A DNA stretch of 64,000 nt from Rebecca billardiae RCC1528 (GCA_965240325.2 OZ251227.1:2728001-2792000), one strand, 5' to 3'; positions 39,485-51,819 are shown, counted from the stretch's first letter. Notes: generated from the letters alone by a model not told the origin. Program-made: numbers and translations.

Positions 39485-42400
39485 ATGGGGCCGAAGAAGG
39501 CGAGTAGCAGCGGGGCTGGCGCCTCGGCTTCTGACTCGTGCGTCTCGGCCAAGGCCGTGGCCCACGCCTGGCCAAAGGCGCCGACGCCGTGCGATGTCGC
39601 CCTGCCGCACGACATCGCCGAGGAGTGCAACAAGGCGAAGCTGGACGAGGGAACGGTCGAGTGGACGCAAGTGCGTGATGCCGCGCGGCCGATGCTAGCA
39701 TGCCACCGCGCGCATGCACCCAAGCGAGCCACCTGCAGCGCGAAGCGCTAATAAAAGCTCTCACATGGCTATGCATGCGTGGACTGCGCTCGGACCGCGC
39801 ACCGCGCACCGCATTGTCACGTCGCGCAGAATCTGCTCGATGTGTCGCAGAACCTGATCGAGAAGCACAGCGGATCGGCCGACCTGCTCGGCTACGCGCT
39901 GCTCTTCGCGCGCGCGGGTGCGTCGCGCGCTGCGCGCGGCGTTACGCCATGCAGCCAGAGGTCGCAGGCCGAATGCGCACTCGCGCGCAACCTCCCATCC
40001 GCGCCGCTGGCGACCCGGTGCGCCTGACCCCGCCTTTGCCGCGCGCGCACGGTGCGCACACGGCCGTGTCTCTCTCTCTCGGCTGCTCACGCACGCGCGC
40101 GCAGCGGTCAACTGTGGCTCAGAGGTGAGTGGCGCGAGCGCGCGCGGCCCGCGCTCGCTGGCGCGCTCGCCAGCCCGCGCTCACACTGGCTCGCGTACCG
40201 TGCGTGCGCTGCTGCGCGCACTGTCGGGCGTCGTCGGCCGCGCGCGCAGGCCCTGACCGACGACTCGAACATCATGTTCCTCAACGCGCTCGCGCACGCC
40301 GTCCATAAGTTGCCGGCCGAAAAATCGCTGTTTGCGCTGAACGCGCTCACGCGCCGCCCCAGCGAGGGCGTGCTCGATGGGCTGGGCAGCCTCGCCGAGG
40401 CCGTGAAGGATCTGTGCGAGAAGATCGAGAAGGACGCGGACGAACAGAACAGGCACGAACAGAACAGGCGCACCGAGGAGGCGGCCCGCTCGGAGCGCAA
40501 CCAGAAGTTGAGCGCGGACAACTTTGGCTTTGAGTGCGCCAAGAGGGGCGTGTACGGCTTCACGCTTTCCGAGCAGGTGGCGGTGCACCTCCTGACGACG
40601 ATGGGCAACGCGCACAAGGTGCCCGAGAACGTGCGCCTGATGTGGGGCGGACGGATCGCGACGCTCGACACGGGCGCCCTCGTCCGGAACCGGCTCCAGC
40701 CCATCAGCAAAACGCTCCTCGACGCGCAGGAGGCGGAGGGCGACACTGAGCAGCCGCCGCAGCACTACAAGCTGGCCGCCGAGCTGCGCGAGGGCGCGCG
40801 GCTGTGCGCGGTGCTGCTGCCCAGGGACCAGGGCGCGATGGCGAGCGTGGCGCGCGTGCTCTTCGGCTTCACGGTGCTCGTCTTTGACCCGAGCGTGCTC
40901 GGGGCGGCGCGCGCCAGCAGCTTGGCCGGCAGGCGCGCGTTGGAGCAGCTCTACACGACCGCGCGGGAGCTGATGGACGACGTGGTCGCGGTGCTCGAGG
41001 CGGCGGGCGCGACTGATGCGGAGCTCAAGTGCTACCGCCTGGCGTGCGAGCTCCGCGACGCGCTCGAACCGACCGCTGCCGCCAAGGCGAAGGGCGCCGA
41101 CGCGCCCAAGGGCCGCACGCTCAAGCATCTCGCCCCCGAAGTGCTCAGGGCGCACGACGCCTTTCTCCACGAGCTGGCGCCGCAGGTGGGCGCGGTGCGC
41201 GCGCAGGAGTTGCGCGGCGAGCGCGCCGACCCCGGCGACCTGCCGCGCGCGTACCTCTCGACGCTGCTCGGCTGCTCGCACGCGCTGTACAGCGGGCTGC
41301 TCAGCGGGCAGCGCGCGGTCGAGGCGAGCAAGGTGCTCAGGCGGCTGCTCCCCCTCTGGTGCCGCCGCGAGCTGAACGTCAGTGTCGCGTCCAACTGGCT
41401 GAACGACAGTTTCACGTCCAACGTGGGCGCGCTCCCGCCGGCGTTGCACCTCATGAGCTCGGCGCTGAGGGACGCGATGCAGTCGGCGAGCTTGCGCCCG
41501 CTCGTGTACACGCATCTGCGTGAGAGCATCGCGCAGGCCGTGGCGATCAAGGCGAGCGGCGGCGAGCACGAGCAGATACTCGTGCCCGTCGTGCAGGAGA
41601 CCTTGCTGCAGGTGCATCAGATGATGGTCGGCTTGGGCTCGGAGAGAAACCCGCCGTGGTGGGGCGAGCTGATGTCCGAGCTGGTCCTGCCGGCCGAGGA
41701 CGACGACGAGCGGCGCCAGCCGCTCGCGCCCGCTGTCTTCCAGGTCGCCGCCATCGCGGGCTGCTGGCCGGCGGCCGCGCTGCAGGACGACGGCGGCGCT
41801 GAGGCGCTCTTCGAGTTCCTCGAGGCGGCGTGGAAGCGCGTGCTGTGGCACCCGACCCACCTCCAGGCGCAGATCGCCGTGATGGAGCACCCCCTGTTCA
41901 AGCAGAAGCCGGAGAAGGCGACGCTCGCGTTCGTGCGCGCGCTGGCCCCTGCGCTCACGCTCACGATCACGCGCGCGCGCGGCGGCAAGGAGTCGGTGCT
42001 CGCGTTTGAGATGGCGACCGAGGTCGTGCTACAGATGCTCGACAGGCCGTGGGTGCCCTCGGCCGACGCGGTGCTGGCGGTGAGCAAGCAGCTGGTGCGG
42101 CACAAGGTGCTCGAGGCGCTGCTGCGTGCCCACCACGCCGGTCTGGCGGGCGCGCCGCTCGAGCCGTCGCAGCTCGAGGACCTCCTCGGCATCTTCTCGA
42201 CGATGCACTGGCTGCTGACGCGCGCCCTCCCGCCGAACAGCCGGATGGCGACGCTGTTCGTGCGCAAGTGGCTGCACACGATGGCGGACAACCCCGAGCA
42301 GCGGCGCGCGTTCCGCGCGTGCTTGCGCCGCGCGGTCGCCAAGGCGAAGGGCGAGGGTCGGCTGAGCGAGGACCGGCTGATCAAGTTCCTCGCTGACCTG

Positions 42401-45400
42401 CTCGCCGAGCTCAGCCGGGACGAGGGCGCGGACGGCGAGCGCGCGCGCGAGGAGGACGAGCGCTCGTGCGCGCCGCTGGCCGACATCCGCGCGGCGCTCG
42501 CGGGCGACGGCGAGGACGAGCCGGGCAAGGGCAGCGGTGGCGGCGGCGGCGCGCAAGGCACGCGCGCGTCGTCCCCGATCGCATCTGCGCGCGCGCCTGC
42601 CTCTGACGAGGGCGGTGGCGGCGCTGGCGCGCAAGGCGCTCGCGCGTCGTCCTCGAGCGCTTCTTCGCGCGCGCCCACGTCGGACGACGCGGACAGCGTG
42701 GTCCGGAACCGGCTCCAGCGCATCAGCGACGCGCTCATCGACGCGCAGAAGGCGCGGGGCGATGGTGGGCAGCAGCCTTTCGCCAAGCTGACTGCCGAGC
42801 TGCGCGAGGGCACGCAGCTGTGCTCGGTGCTGCTGCCCAGGGACAAGGGCGCGCCGGCGAGCATGGCGCGCGTGCTCTTCGGCTTCACGGTGCTCATCTT
42901 CGACCCGAGCGTGCTCGGGGCGGCGCGCGCCAGCAGCTTGGCCGGCAGGCGCGCGTTGGAGCAGCTCTACACGACCGCGCGGGAGCTAATGGACGACGTG
43001 GTCGCGGTGCTCGAGGCGGCGGGCGCGACTGATGCGGAGCTCAAGTGCTACCGCCTGGCGTGCGAGCTCCGCGACGCGCTCGAGCCGACCGCTGCCGCCA
43101 AGGCGAAGGGCGCCGACGCGCCCAAGGGCCGCACGCTCAAGCATCTCGCCCCCGAGGTGCTCAAGGCGCACGACGCCTTCGTGCACGAGCTCAAGCCCAA
43201 GGTGGACGCGGTGCGCGCGCAGGAGTCTCGCGGAGACCGCGCCGACCCCGACGACCTGCCGCGCGCCTACCTCTCGACGCTGCTCGGCTGCTCGCACGCG
43301 CTGTACAGCGGGCTGCTCAGCAGGCAGCGCGGGGTCGAGGCGAGCAAGGTGCTCAAGGCGCTGCTCCCCCTCTGGTGCCGCCGCGAGCTGAACGACAGTG
43401 TCGCGTCCAACGTGGGCGCGCTCGCGCCGGTGGTGCACCTCGTGAGCTCGGCGCTGAGGGACGCGATGCAGGCGGCGACCCTGCGCCCGCTCGTGTACAC
43501 GCATCTGCGCGAGAGCATCGCGCAGGCCGTGGCGATCAAGGCAAGTGGCGGCGAGCACGAGCACATCGTCGCGGCGGTCACGCACGAGACCTTGCTGCAG
43601 GTGCACATGATAGTCATGGAGAGAAACCCGCCGTGGTGGGGCGAGCTGATGCCCGAGCTGGTCCTGCCGGCCGGGGACGACGACGAGCGGCGCCAGCCGC
43701 TCGCGCCCGCTGTCTTCCAGGTCGCCGCCATCGCGAGCTGCTGGCCGGCGGCCGCGCTGCAGGACGACGGCGGCGCTGAGGCGCTCTTCGAGTTCCTCGA
43801 GGCGGCGTGGAAGCGCGTGCTGTGGCACCCGACCCACCTCCAGGCGCAGCTCACCGTGATCGAGTGCGGCGTGCTCAAGCAGAAGCCGGACAAGGCGACG
43901 CTCGCGTTCGCGCGCGCGCTGCCCGCGGCGCTCACCTTCACGCTCGCGCGCGCGCGCGGCGGCAAGGAGTCGGGGCTCGCGTTCAAGATGGCGACCGAGG
44001 CCGTGCCGCTGCTGCTCGACATGCCGTCGGCGCCCTCGGCCGAGGGCGCGCTGGCGGTCGGCAACCAGCTGTTGCGGCACAAGGTGCTCGAGGCGCTGCT
44101 GCGTGCCCACCACGCCGGCCTGGCTGGCGCGCCGCTCGAGCCGTCGCAGCTCGAGGAGCTCCTCGCCGCCTTCTCGACGATGCACACCGTGCTGACGCGC
44201 GCCTTCCCGTCGACCGGCCGGATCGCGACGCTGTGCGTGCGTAGGGCGCTGCACACGATGGCGGACAACCCCGAGCAGCGGCGCGCGTTCCGCGCGGGCG
44301 TGCGCCGCGTGGTCGCCAAGGCGGAGAGCGAGGATCGGCTGCTGAGCGAGGATCGGCTGTTCAAGTTCCTCGCCCACCTGGTCGCCAAGCTCAGCCAGGA
44401 CGAGGGCGCGGACGGCGAGCGCGCGCGCGAGGAGGACGAGCGCTCGTGCGCGCCGCTGGCCGACATCCGCGCGGCACTCACGGGCGACGGCGAGGACGAG
44501 CTGGACGAGGGCGGTGGCGGCGGCGGCGCGCAAGGCGCGCGCGCGTCGTCCCCGAGCGCCTCTGCCGGCGCGCCCGCCTCGCACGACGCGGGCAGCGCGG
44601 GGAGGCGGCTGCTGACCTTCCCCGGCAGGCGGGCGGGTGCGGTGCCTCAGCTTGTGAGCAGCTTCCAGGACCAGGTCCTCCTCATCCTCGAGTGCATCGG
44701 GCTGATCGAGCCGTTATTCGCGATCAGCAAGCAGGAGGCGGAGAGGCTCGAGCGCGCGCCGCCACCCAGGGCAGCCGCACCGGGCGCCGACTCCTCCGAC
44801 CGCGACGACGACGAGGTGGCGTCGGGCGCGGCCGGCGGCCACGGCGGCGGCGATGGCGCGTGCGCGCGCTACTTCCGCGAGTGGTGTGCGAGCGTGATCT
44901 GGAGCTTCTACGAGGCGAAGGTGGGCAGGTCCGACGTCGAGGATTACGACACGGGCATGATCGGCGCGGAGTACGTGGCCCTCTGGTACGAGGCGGGCCT
45001 GCTCGCGCGGCTGCCAGACGGGCACTCTGTGCGGATTCAACGCGATGACGCGTGCATGGTGCGCGACATCGTCGACGCCTGTGTCGAGCTGTGCGTGCGG
45101 CGCGACGAGCCAGCCTCGCTCGCGCTGGACAAGGCCTCGCGCGAGTTCGCCAAAGGGCCGAGCGTCGAGTCCTCCGGCGCACTCCACAAGCTCTGGCGCT
45201 CTGGCGGCGTCGAGTCGATGCCGCGCGAGCAGCTCGAGCGCGTGCGCTCCATAGTGCCGGCAGTGCTCGCGCTGATGAGTCGGCTGCTCGCCGACCCGCG
45301 GCTGCTCTCGAGGCTGCTCGAGGCGGCGTTCGAGGACGAGCCGGAGGAGCTGTTCAGCGCGCTGCGGGCGGCGCTGCTCGTGCTCCAGCCGGCCGAGGCG

Positions 45401-48400
45401 CACCTCGCCGCGGAGTACTACCTCTTCGCCGACCTCTTCCCCGGCCCGCTCGTGAAGGTGCTCGAGTGCTGGCTCAAGACGTACCCGGCCGCGCGGATCG
45501 TCACCTTGGCCGGACCGGTGGAGTGCGAGCTGCGGGCGGTGTGCCTCGCCGCGGCGGCGATCGTGAGCGGGGAGCTGGGCGACGGGCCGATCCTGCGCGT
45601 CTCCGCGCCGAGCGAGACCATCGCGACTGCGCTGCTCGCCCTGCCCAAGCCGGTGCTGGGCGAGCGCGCGGAGCTGGGCCCGACCGTGGACGCGGTCGGG
45701 CAGCTGCTGCTGTGTGTGGGCAGGATCGAGACCATCGAGGACGGCAGCGCGCGCGGCAACTCGCTCGGCGCGAGGCTCGAGCTGCACCGTGCCGGCGGGC
45801 CCGCGGCAGCCGCGGCGCACATCCGCGAGAGCGTGCTCCGGGTGCACCGCTGGGAGCCGCTGCCGCTCGGGGAGCTGCAGGAGCGCGCCGCCTCGACGGC
45901 GTCCAGCGGCATCCAGAAGTCTCGGCGCCGCGCGAGGGAGCTGCCGCGCGATCAGCACAGCTGGGCGGCCGAGCTGCTGCGGTGGAGCGCGGACAACGCG
46001 GGGCAAGTGCTCATCCATCTCGAGCCCACGCCCGAGCCCTCCCTCTATTGGCTCGAGTCCGGGCTGCTGCGCAACGTGCTGCTGTGCGCGGGCGCGGGCG
46101 CGGGGCCGGCAGGGGCGCCCGCCGGGGCCGAGGCGGACGCCCTCGGCGCGTCCAAGGCGGCGGCCGAGCGCAACGCCACGCGCGCAGAGCGGGTGCTCTC
46201 CTCGAGCATCCGCGCCGGATGCGCCATGCCCACGGCCGACGAGCCCGAGCGCGAGTGGAGGATCGGCACGTTCGCTCTGCTCGGCGTCGCCCTCGGTAAG
46301 GGGCGCGTCCCCGCGCCCAAGCTGCTGGCTTGGCTGGCCGAGCCGAGCAGCGCCCTGCACGCGCTGGCGAAGAGGCTCGAGGTGCCGGGGCTTCTCAGCC
46401 TCGCGCACGGCCTGGTGCGTGCGCTCTCGCTCGCGTGCAAGCCCGCGCGTGCGTGCCGCCCTTCCGCAGCGCGCGCTCACGCGCCGTCCGCGCTCCGGCG
46501 CGTTGCTGCTGTGCCGCGGCGCGCTGCCGCGCGGCGCAGAACGCGAACCTCCTCCGGCCGGAGGCGATGGAGCGGGGGCTGGCACCGATCGACTCCGCCG
46601 CGGTCGCGGCGCGCGCGGAGCGCATCGCGCCGGTGCTCTCGCTGCCCTGCGCCGAGCTCAGCGCGATGTGCTCCATCGATCTCTCGAGCTCGCTCGGCGC
46701 TTTGCCCGAGTACGCCAAGGCGCACTGGCGGTCTGAGAGCAGGTCAAAGCAGCCCAAGCTGGTGAAGGAGCACAACAAGGAGGCCGTGCGCGCGTACACG
46801 GTGCTGCTCGCCGCCGCACGCGGGCTCCTCGCCGGTACGCGCGGCACGGCCGCGCTGGACGCGCCGCACCTCGTGCGCGAGCTCCACCTGCTGTGCGAAC
46901 GCCTCATGCCGGTGTTCCACGGCCCAGGCGGCGTCTCGGCAGACGGTGCGCTTGCGGATGAGCTCGCCATCATCGACGCGGCAGCCGGGCTGATGGCGGT
47001 GAGCGCGGACGGCACAGCGCTGCACGTTGTGCTGCATCCGGAGCGGCAGCAGCAGCTCGCCGCGGCGCCCGCGCCCGCGCCCGGCGACGACGACGGTCCG
47101 CCCGTGGCGACACCACCGAGCGCGCCCGCGCCCGCCGACGCCGACGCCGATGCGGCGGTTGCGCGCGCGCGCCTCGCCGAGCTCGTGGGCGCCGACACGC
47201 GCTTCAGCCGCCTGCTGCTGCCCTCGTGCACGGCGTGCGAACAGGCGAGCCAGCAGCTGCCGCAGGCGTACGAGCTGCTCAAGCAGCTCTCTTCCGCTTG
47301 GCATCTCGCCAACCGCATGGAGGTGCTGGGGTGGGGCGAGCAGCTTGCGGGCGCGCCGCAGTGCGGGGCCATCGATGCGGCGATAAACGAGACTTTGCGC
47401 GCGCTGCGCGACGCGCGGCCTCTGCGCGTGCTGGTGAACGCGGCCGCGTTCGCCGCGGGCTACTTCCTGCACCACGCGCTCGGCGCGCTCGAGGAGCGCG
47501 CGACCGAGCTCTCGCGCGTGAAGGAGTCTGAGGCCGCCTACCGACTCCTCCTCGCCGAGTCGATTGCCGAGGAGGGCGAGCGCGGTGCCGCGCAGACGGT
47601 GAGGCGCGGAGGATCGCGGAAGGGTCCGGCGAGAGCCCCGCCTGCGCAGCGCAGCCGGCCCGAGGCGACTGCGCGTGCCTCGCCCACCGAGGCGCGCGGG
47701 GATGGACCGGCCACTGAGGCTGGCCCGAGCGAGCCGCCCGACGATGCCGCCGTGCTCCACGCGCCGCGGCGCGAGGCCACCGCGCGCAGCGACGCGCCGC
47801 GCGAGGCAGGCGGCCGCAGCAGCACAGGCGCGAGCACCAGCATGCCCGCCGCCGCGACGGGTGCTGGCGGTGAGCCGCAGCACGCGGCGCAGGACGGCGC
47901 CGCCCAGCGCTCGCAGCGCGGTGCGGCAGCGAGCGGCGCGGCGCGCGGCGCGGCGGCGGCAGCGGGCGGCGCGGCGAGGCAGCCCGCCGCACCACAGCAG
48001 CAGCAGCAGCCGGTGCACCCGCGAAGGTCGCCCGTGCCGCCGGCCGACGCGGGCGCCGCAGCAGTCGCGGCTGATCGCGGCCGCGCGGGCCTTGGAGGCC
48101 GGAATCAGCTGGCTGGGCAGAGAGAGCGCGACGTGGCCCTCGAGCGCGCCCTCGCCATGTCGATGACGGCGGAGGACACGGAGTTCGAGCTCTGCCCGGG
48201 GTGTAGCCGCCCCTTCGAGCTCTTGGAGCTGATCCAGCACGCGGCGGTGTGCGTCGAGGGCCGGCGTGGCGACAGGGCCAGCGGCGGGGCTGATAGCGCG
48301 GCCGATCTCAGCGGGCAGCGGCCCAGGGCTGAGGCCGCGGCCGTGCCGGCCGCGGCCGTGCAGCCGCCGCCGCCAGCTCGCGCCGCCAACGTGGGCGAGG

Positions 48401-49866
48401 CTCTGCCGCCAGCGCAGCCGCCGTTCTCCGCCGACACCACCCGCGTGGCGGCCGCGCAGCCTCCGCGGCGCACGCCCTCGTCGCCGCCGCGCCAGTCGGC
48501 CGTGCCGCCCGCCGGAGCCGTCGCGCCGCCGCCGCCGCCGCCGCCTGCGACCACGCCGGCCGCGCAGCCCGCAGCGGCGCGGCGCGGCGGCGCGGCGGCG
48601 CCGTCCCCGGCGGGCAGCAGCGCCCGCCACCCGCGCACCTTCGAGGCGGAGCAGCTCATACGCGCCCAGCTCAAGGAGTACAAGACTGAGCCATTCCAGC
48701 TCAGCCTCGGCGGCGGCGACAAGCCAATGCCAATCGGCGTCTGGGTGCCCGCGCATGCGATTTCGTGCCTGGTCGGGCCGGGCGGCGAGAGGCTGCAGAC
48801 GATGCGCGCGGAGGCGAAGGCGCACATCCAGCCGTTCCCCGCGCACGTGCCCGGCGCGGCGCGCACGCTGAACGGCGTGCTCTGCCGCAAGGTGCTCATC
48901 GCGCACCCGTCTGTCGCGCACAGGCAGCCGCAGGAGGTGACGAAGCCTTGCGACCCGGGCGCTTTTGAGCGCGCGCGCCGTCGGGTCGACCGCGCGCTGC
49001 AGCAGACGTGGCAGGCGGAGTTCAGGGCGCGCGTGGACGAGCAGCTGCGGGTGTGGGACGCGGAGGACGCGCGGGCAGGACAACCGCCGCCAACGCCGAC
49101 GCGTGGCGGTGCGCAGCCTGCGTGGGCGAGCGTGGGGGAGCAGGAGCCCACGACGGCCGCCGCCGGAGCACCACCGCCGCCGCCGCCGCCGCTGCCACCG
49201 CCACCGCTTCCATCCCACGATGCGCATCCGGCGTGGGCGAGCTTCTCGGCGCAGGAGCCCGCCGCCAGCGCGAGCGCAATGCTACCGCCGCCCCAGCCGC
49301 CGCTATCCCACGGCGGGGCGCACCCCGCGTGGGAGAGCTTGCCGCGGCAGGGCCCCGTGGCCGCGGCGAGCGCTGCGCACCGACCGCCAGTGCCAGCGCA
49401 GCTGCCCTCGTGCGGCGCCACACTTGGCGCTCGCGCCGGCGGGGCGCCGCAGGGAGCTGCTGCCGCCGGCGGCGGACGGCCGCCGCCGCCGCCAGCGCAC
49501 GGTGTCTCGAGCGCGGCGCGGCTGGGAGCGTCGCAGCCGGCCGTGGACCCAGCGATGGACCGCCGCTTTCAGCAGCTCGAGGACGAGCTGGCCACCGCAC
49601 GCGCGGGCGAGGCCGCAGAGGACCGCGCGCAGCGGCTGCTGGAGGAGGTGCGGCGGATTGCCGCCCAGGTGCAGGAGGAGCGCGAGGCACGGCTGTGCGT
49701 CGTGTGCATGCAGGCGGAGAAGAGCGCGCTCGTGATGCCCTGCAACCATGCGGTCATGTGCATGGTCTGCGCCGAGGCGGTGTGCTCGCACCCCATGGCG
49801 AGCACGCGGTGCTGTCCGCTCTGTCGATCGCCCATCGATCGCGTCGTGCGCGTCTTCTCCGGATGA
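39485..49866 (+). CDS. Giant KH-like/RING protein with tandem-duplicated N-terminal half
   Basis: Five exons: 39485-39670, 39830-39917, 40105-40124 (a 20-nt microexon), 40250-46414 and 46540-49866. Donors are GTGCGT, GTGCGT, GTGAGT and GTGCGT; all acceptors end CAG. Every join keeps frame and gives 3,261 aa. Residues 1-98 begin MGPKKASSSG and include NLLDVSQNLIEKHSGSADLL. Two homologous units follow at about 243-915 and 916-1546, helical and unfamiliar. Residues 1547-2153 are also unfamiliar (YYLFADLFPGPLVKVLECWL). The last exon, after a Pro/Ala linker, has a UIM-like helix (DVALERALAMSM, ~2684), a C2HC knuckle (LCPGCSRPFELLELIQHAAV, ~2704-2725), a KH-like GXXG segment (SCLVGPGGERLQTMRAEA, ~2885-2920) and a C3HC4 RING (CVVC, MPCNHAVMCMVC, CCPLC; 3206-3252) close in style to MEX-3 RINGs. 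This points to an RNA-linked ubiquitin ligase. Activity is inferred, and the N-terminal half has no assigned family. Confidence 0.7.
40682..44592 (+). repeat. Internal tandem duplication (~2 kb units) within the RING gene
   Basis: Unit 1 starts at 40682 (VRNRLQPISKTLLDAQ) and unit 2 at 42701 (VRNRLQRISDALIDAQ). The offset is about 2,016-2,019 bp and both units are in frame. Parts are nearly identical at the DNA level: 40868-41150 versus 42884-43166 shows only scattered single-base changes, several of them silent. Other parts (around 41390-41430 and 41600-41660) differ by small in-frame indels. Each unit ends in a Gly/Ser/Ala-rich linker. Confidence 0.95.
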
Positions 49867-50100
49867 CGCTGCTGAGATGCTGCTGATGAGTAGTGCTGAT
49901 GCCGACGACACAGAAATCACATCGTATAGTCGTCGAACCCGATAGATGATGGCGAATCTACAGTAGGCCCTCGACCCGGGTCTGTGGTGATAACGACCGA
50001 AATTAGTGTGCTTGCTCATGTAACGTGCACACGTCTTGGTTCAGGCCGGTGTCCGATACTCCAACGGGCGGCTGCGTATCGGACGTGCTGCGGCGGGACG

Positions 50101-51819
50101 ATGGCGGACGACGACGACGCACGCGCGGACTCGACGAAAAGGTTCAGGCCGGACGCGGACGGGCCGCTGTCGACGGTGCGCGTCTGCGCGCCCTCCCTCC
50201 TCTCGGGCGCGTTCCCCGTGCTCGCGCGCTGGCACCGCGAGCAGGTGCGCACGGGCGCCGCCGCGCCCCTGCCGGCTGGCACTCGCGGCGGCCCGCGCTC
50301 GATGCTGTGTCAGATCGCGTCGTCTGCTGAGGGCCGAGCATTCCTGCGACGATGCGTCGATCGCTTCGAGTCGGAGGCGGCAAAGGCCCAAGACCCAATC
50401 GATGGAGCGCAGGCCCTCGGCACGGCCGCGTCGCTCGCATGGGCGAATGGTGAGCTGGAGCGCGCGTGGCACAACCTCACCGGCGCGATCTGTGCGTGCG
50501 AGGAGTCTGGTGATCTGGACGCGCTCGCCGAGCTGCGCTCGCTGCAGCTGCGGCTGGGCCGCCAGCGCGAGCTCGACGCGCAGCGGCGGGCTGGCCTGCG
50601 CGCGCCGCGCCCGCCCCGCCTGCGCGTCCACGAGGTCGAGCGCGTCGACCCGCGCGCCCTCTCGGTCGCCGCATTTCAAGAGCGGTACGCTCGGCCGGGC
50701 ACGCCTGTCGTGCTCGTCGGGCTCGCGCGCGAGGTGGTGCGCGACTGCCCGTTCGAGTGGTCGATCGGCGAGTGGGCGCGCGTGGCGCGCGCGCACGGCT
50801 CCGACCACGACGCCCACCCGGCCCTCGGCGCCGCGCTGCGTACGCCCATCGTGCTCAAGCGGCGCGCGCGCGGCTCGGTGGAGTGGGCGCGCATGGAGGA
50901 CGACGATGACGCGCGCACGCAGCCACCCGGTGGCGGCGAGCGCGGTCGCGCCGCGCCGACGCTCGCCGACGCGGTGCTCGGCTGCGCCGAGGGCGACGCG
51001 TCGTGGACCGGCTACCTCTTCGACTGGAGCCTGCCGCTCAACTGCCCGTCGCTGCTCGAGGGCGTCCGCATCCCTCGCTACTTTGCGAGTGACGCGCTGC
51101 AGGCGTGCGCGAGCGGCGGCGCGCTGTACCGCGAGACGTGGCCGTCCCTCTTCCTCGGGCCCGCGGGCTCGTCGTGCGGGCTGCACGTGGACACCTTTGG
51201 CTCCAACTTCTGGTGCGCCCTGCTCGACGGCACCAAGCGCTGGGCCTTCTTCCCGCGCGAGCAGCTCGGCCTGCTCGGCGCGAGCCTAGTGCACTCGCAA
51301 GACCCGGTGCTGGACGAGGCGGCCGACGCGCTCGCGAGCGCGCTCGCGGACGTGCCCGTGGCGCAGCTGTGCGCGGACGAGGGCTGGGCGGCGTGGCCGG
51401 GCGTGGAGGGGACGCCGCCGGCGCTCGAGCGCGTGAGCCCGCTCGTGTGCGAGCTGCGCGCCGGCGACGTGCTCTTCGTGCCGGCGGGCATGCCGCACGC
51501 CGTTGCCAACGTCGGCGGCGCGCCGGCCCTGTCGCTCTCGGCCAATTACGTGGACGCGTCCAACGCGCGAGATGCACTGCGTGAGCTCGAGGCCGCGGCG
51601 ACCACCGACCCGCGCGCCGGCGCGCTGCTTAGCGAGCTGCGCCGGAACGTGGACGACGGTGGCGCCAGCCCGGCCGTGCCGCGCGGCCGGCTCGCCGCCG
51701 TGTATGAGATCGGCGAGCACGTGCCGTACGCCACCTTCAAGCGCGGCGACCCGAGCGACGGCGGGCGCTGGCCACTCGTAGGCTCTGCAGGAGACGACTC
51801 ACTCAAGTCACTGTGCTGA
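50101..51819 (+). CDS. JmjC-domain (cupin-like) 2-oxoglutarate oxygenase
   Basis: A 572-aa intronless protein from ATG 50101 (MADDDDARADSTKRFRPDAD). The N-terminal part is helical (LGTAASLAWANGELERAWHN) and TPR-like. The catalytic part starts near residue 200 (VSVAAFQERY-type FQERYARPGTPVVLVGLARE). It contains GYLFDWSLPLNCPSLLEG, then SLFLGPAGSSCGLHVDTFGS with the iron ligands His362 and Asp364. WCALLDGTKRWAFFP follows, and the distal His466 lies in GDVLFVPAGMPHAVANV. The HxD...H triad and the C-terminal cupin strands are intact, so the enzyme is probably active. The fold fits the JMJD4/6/8-type hydroxylase group rather than large histone demethylases, since no chromatin-reader domain is attached. 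The substrate is unknown. Confidence 0.85.
   Translation: MADDDDARADSTKRFRPDADGPLSTVRVCAPSLLSGAFPVLARWHREQVRTGAAAPLPAGTRGGPRSMLCQIASSAEGRAFLRRCVDRFESEAAKAQDPIDGAQALGTAASLAWANGELERAWHNLTGAICACEESGDLDALAELRSLQLRLGRQRELDAQRRAGLRAPRPPRLRVHEVERVDPRALSVAAFQERYARPGTPVVLVGLAREVVRDCPFEWSIGEWARVARAHGSDHDAHPALGAALRTPIVLKRRARGSVEWARMEDDDDARTQPPGGGERGRAAPTLADAVLGCAEGDASWTGYLFDWSLPLNCPSLLEGVRIPRYFASDALQACASGGALYRETWPSLFLGPAGSSCGLHVDTFGSNFWCALLDGTKRWAFFPREQLGLLGASLVHSQDPVLDEAADALASALADVPVAQLCADEGWAAWPGVEGTPPALERVSPLVCELRAGDVLFVPAGMPHAVANVGGAPALSLSANYVDASNARDALRELEAAATTDPRAGALLSELRRNVDDGGASPAVPRGRLAAVYEIGEHVPYATFKRGDPSDGGRWPLVGSAGDDSLKSLC

Noticed and set aside
40181-46585. Long minus-strand open frames opposite the RING gene
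   Set aside because: They mirror the codon pattern of the plus-strand gene and repeat with its internal duplication; no domain is recognisable.
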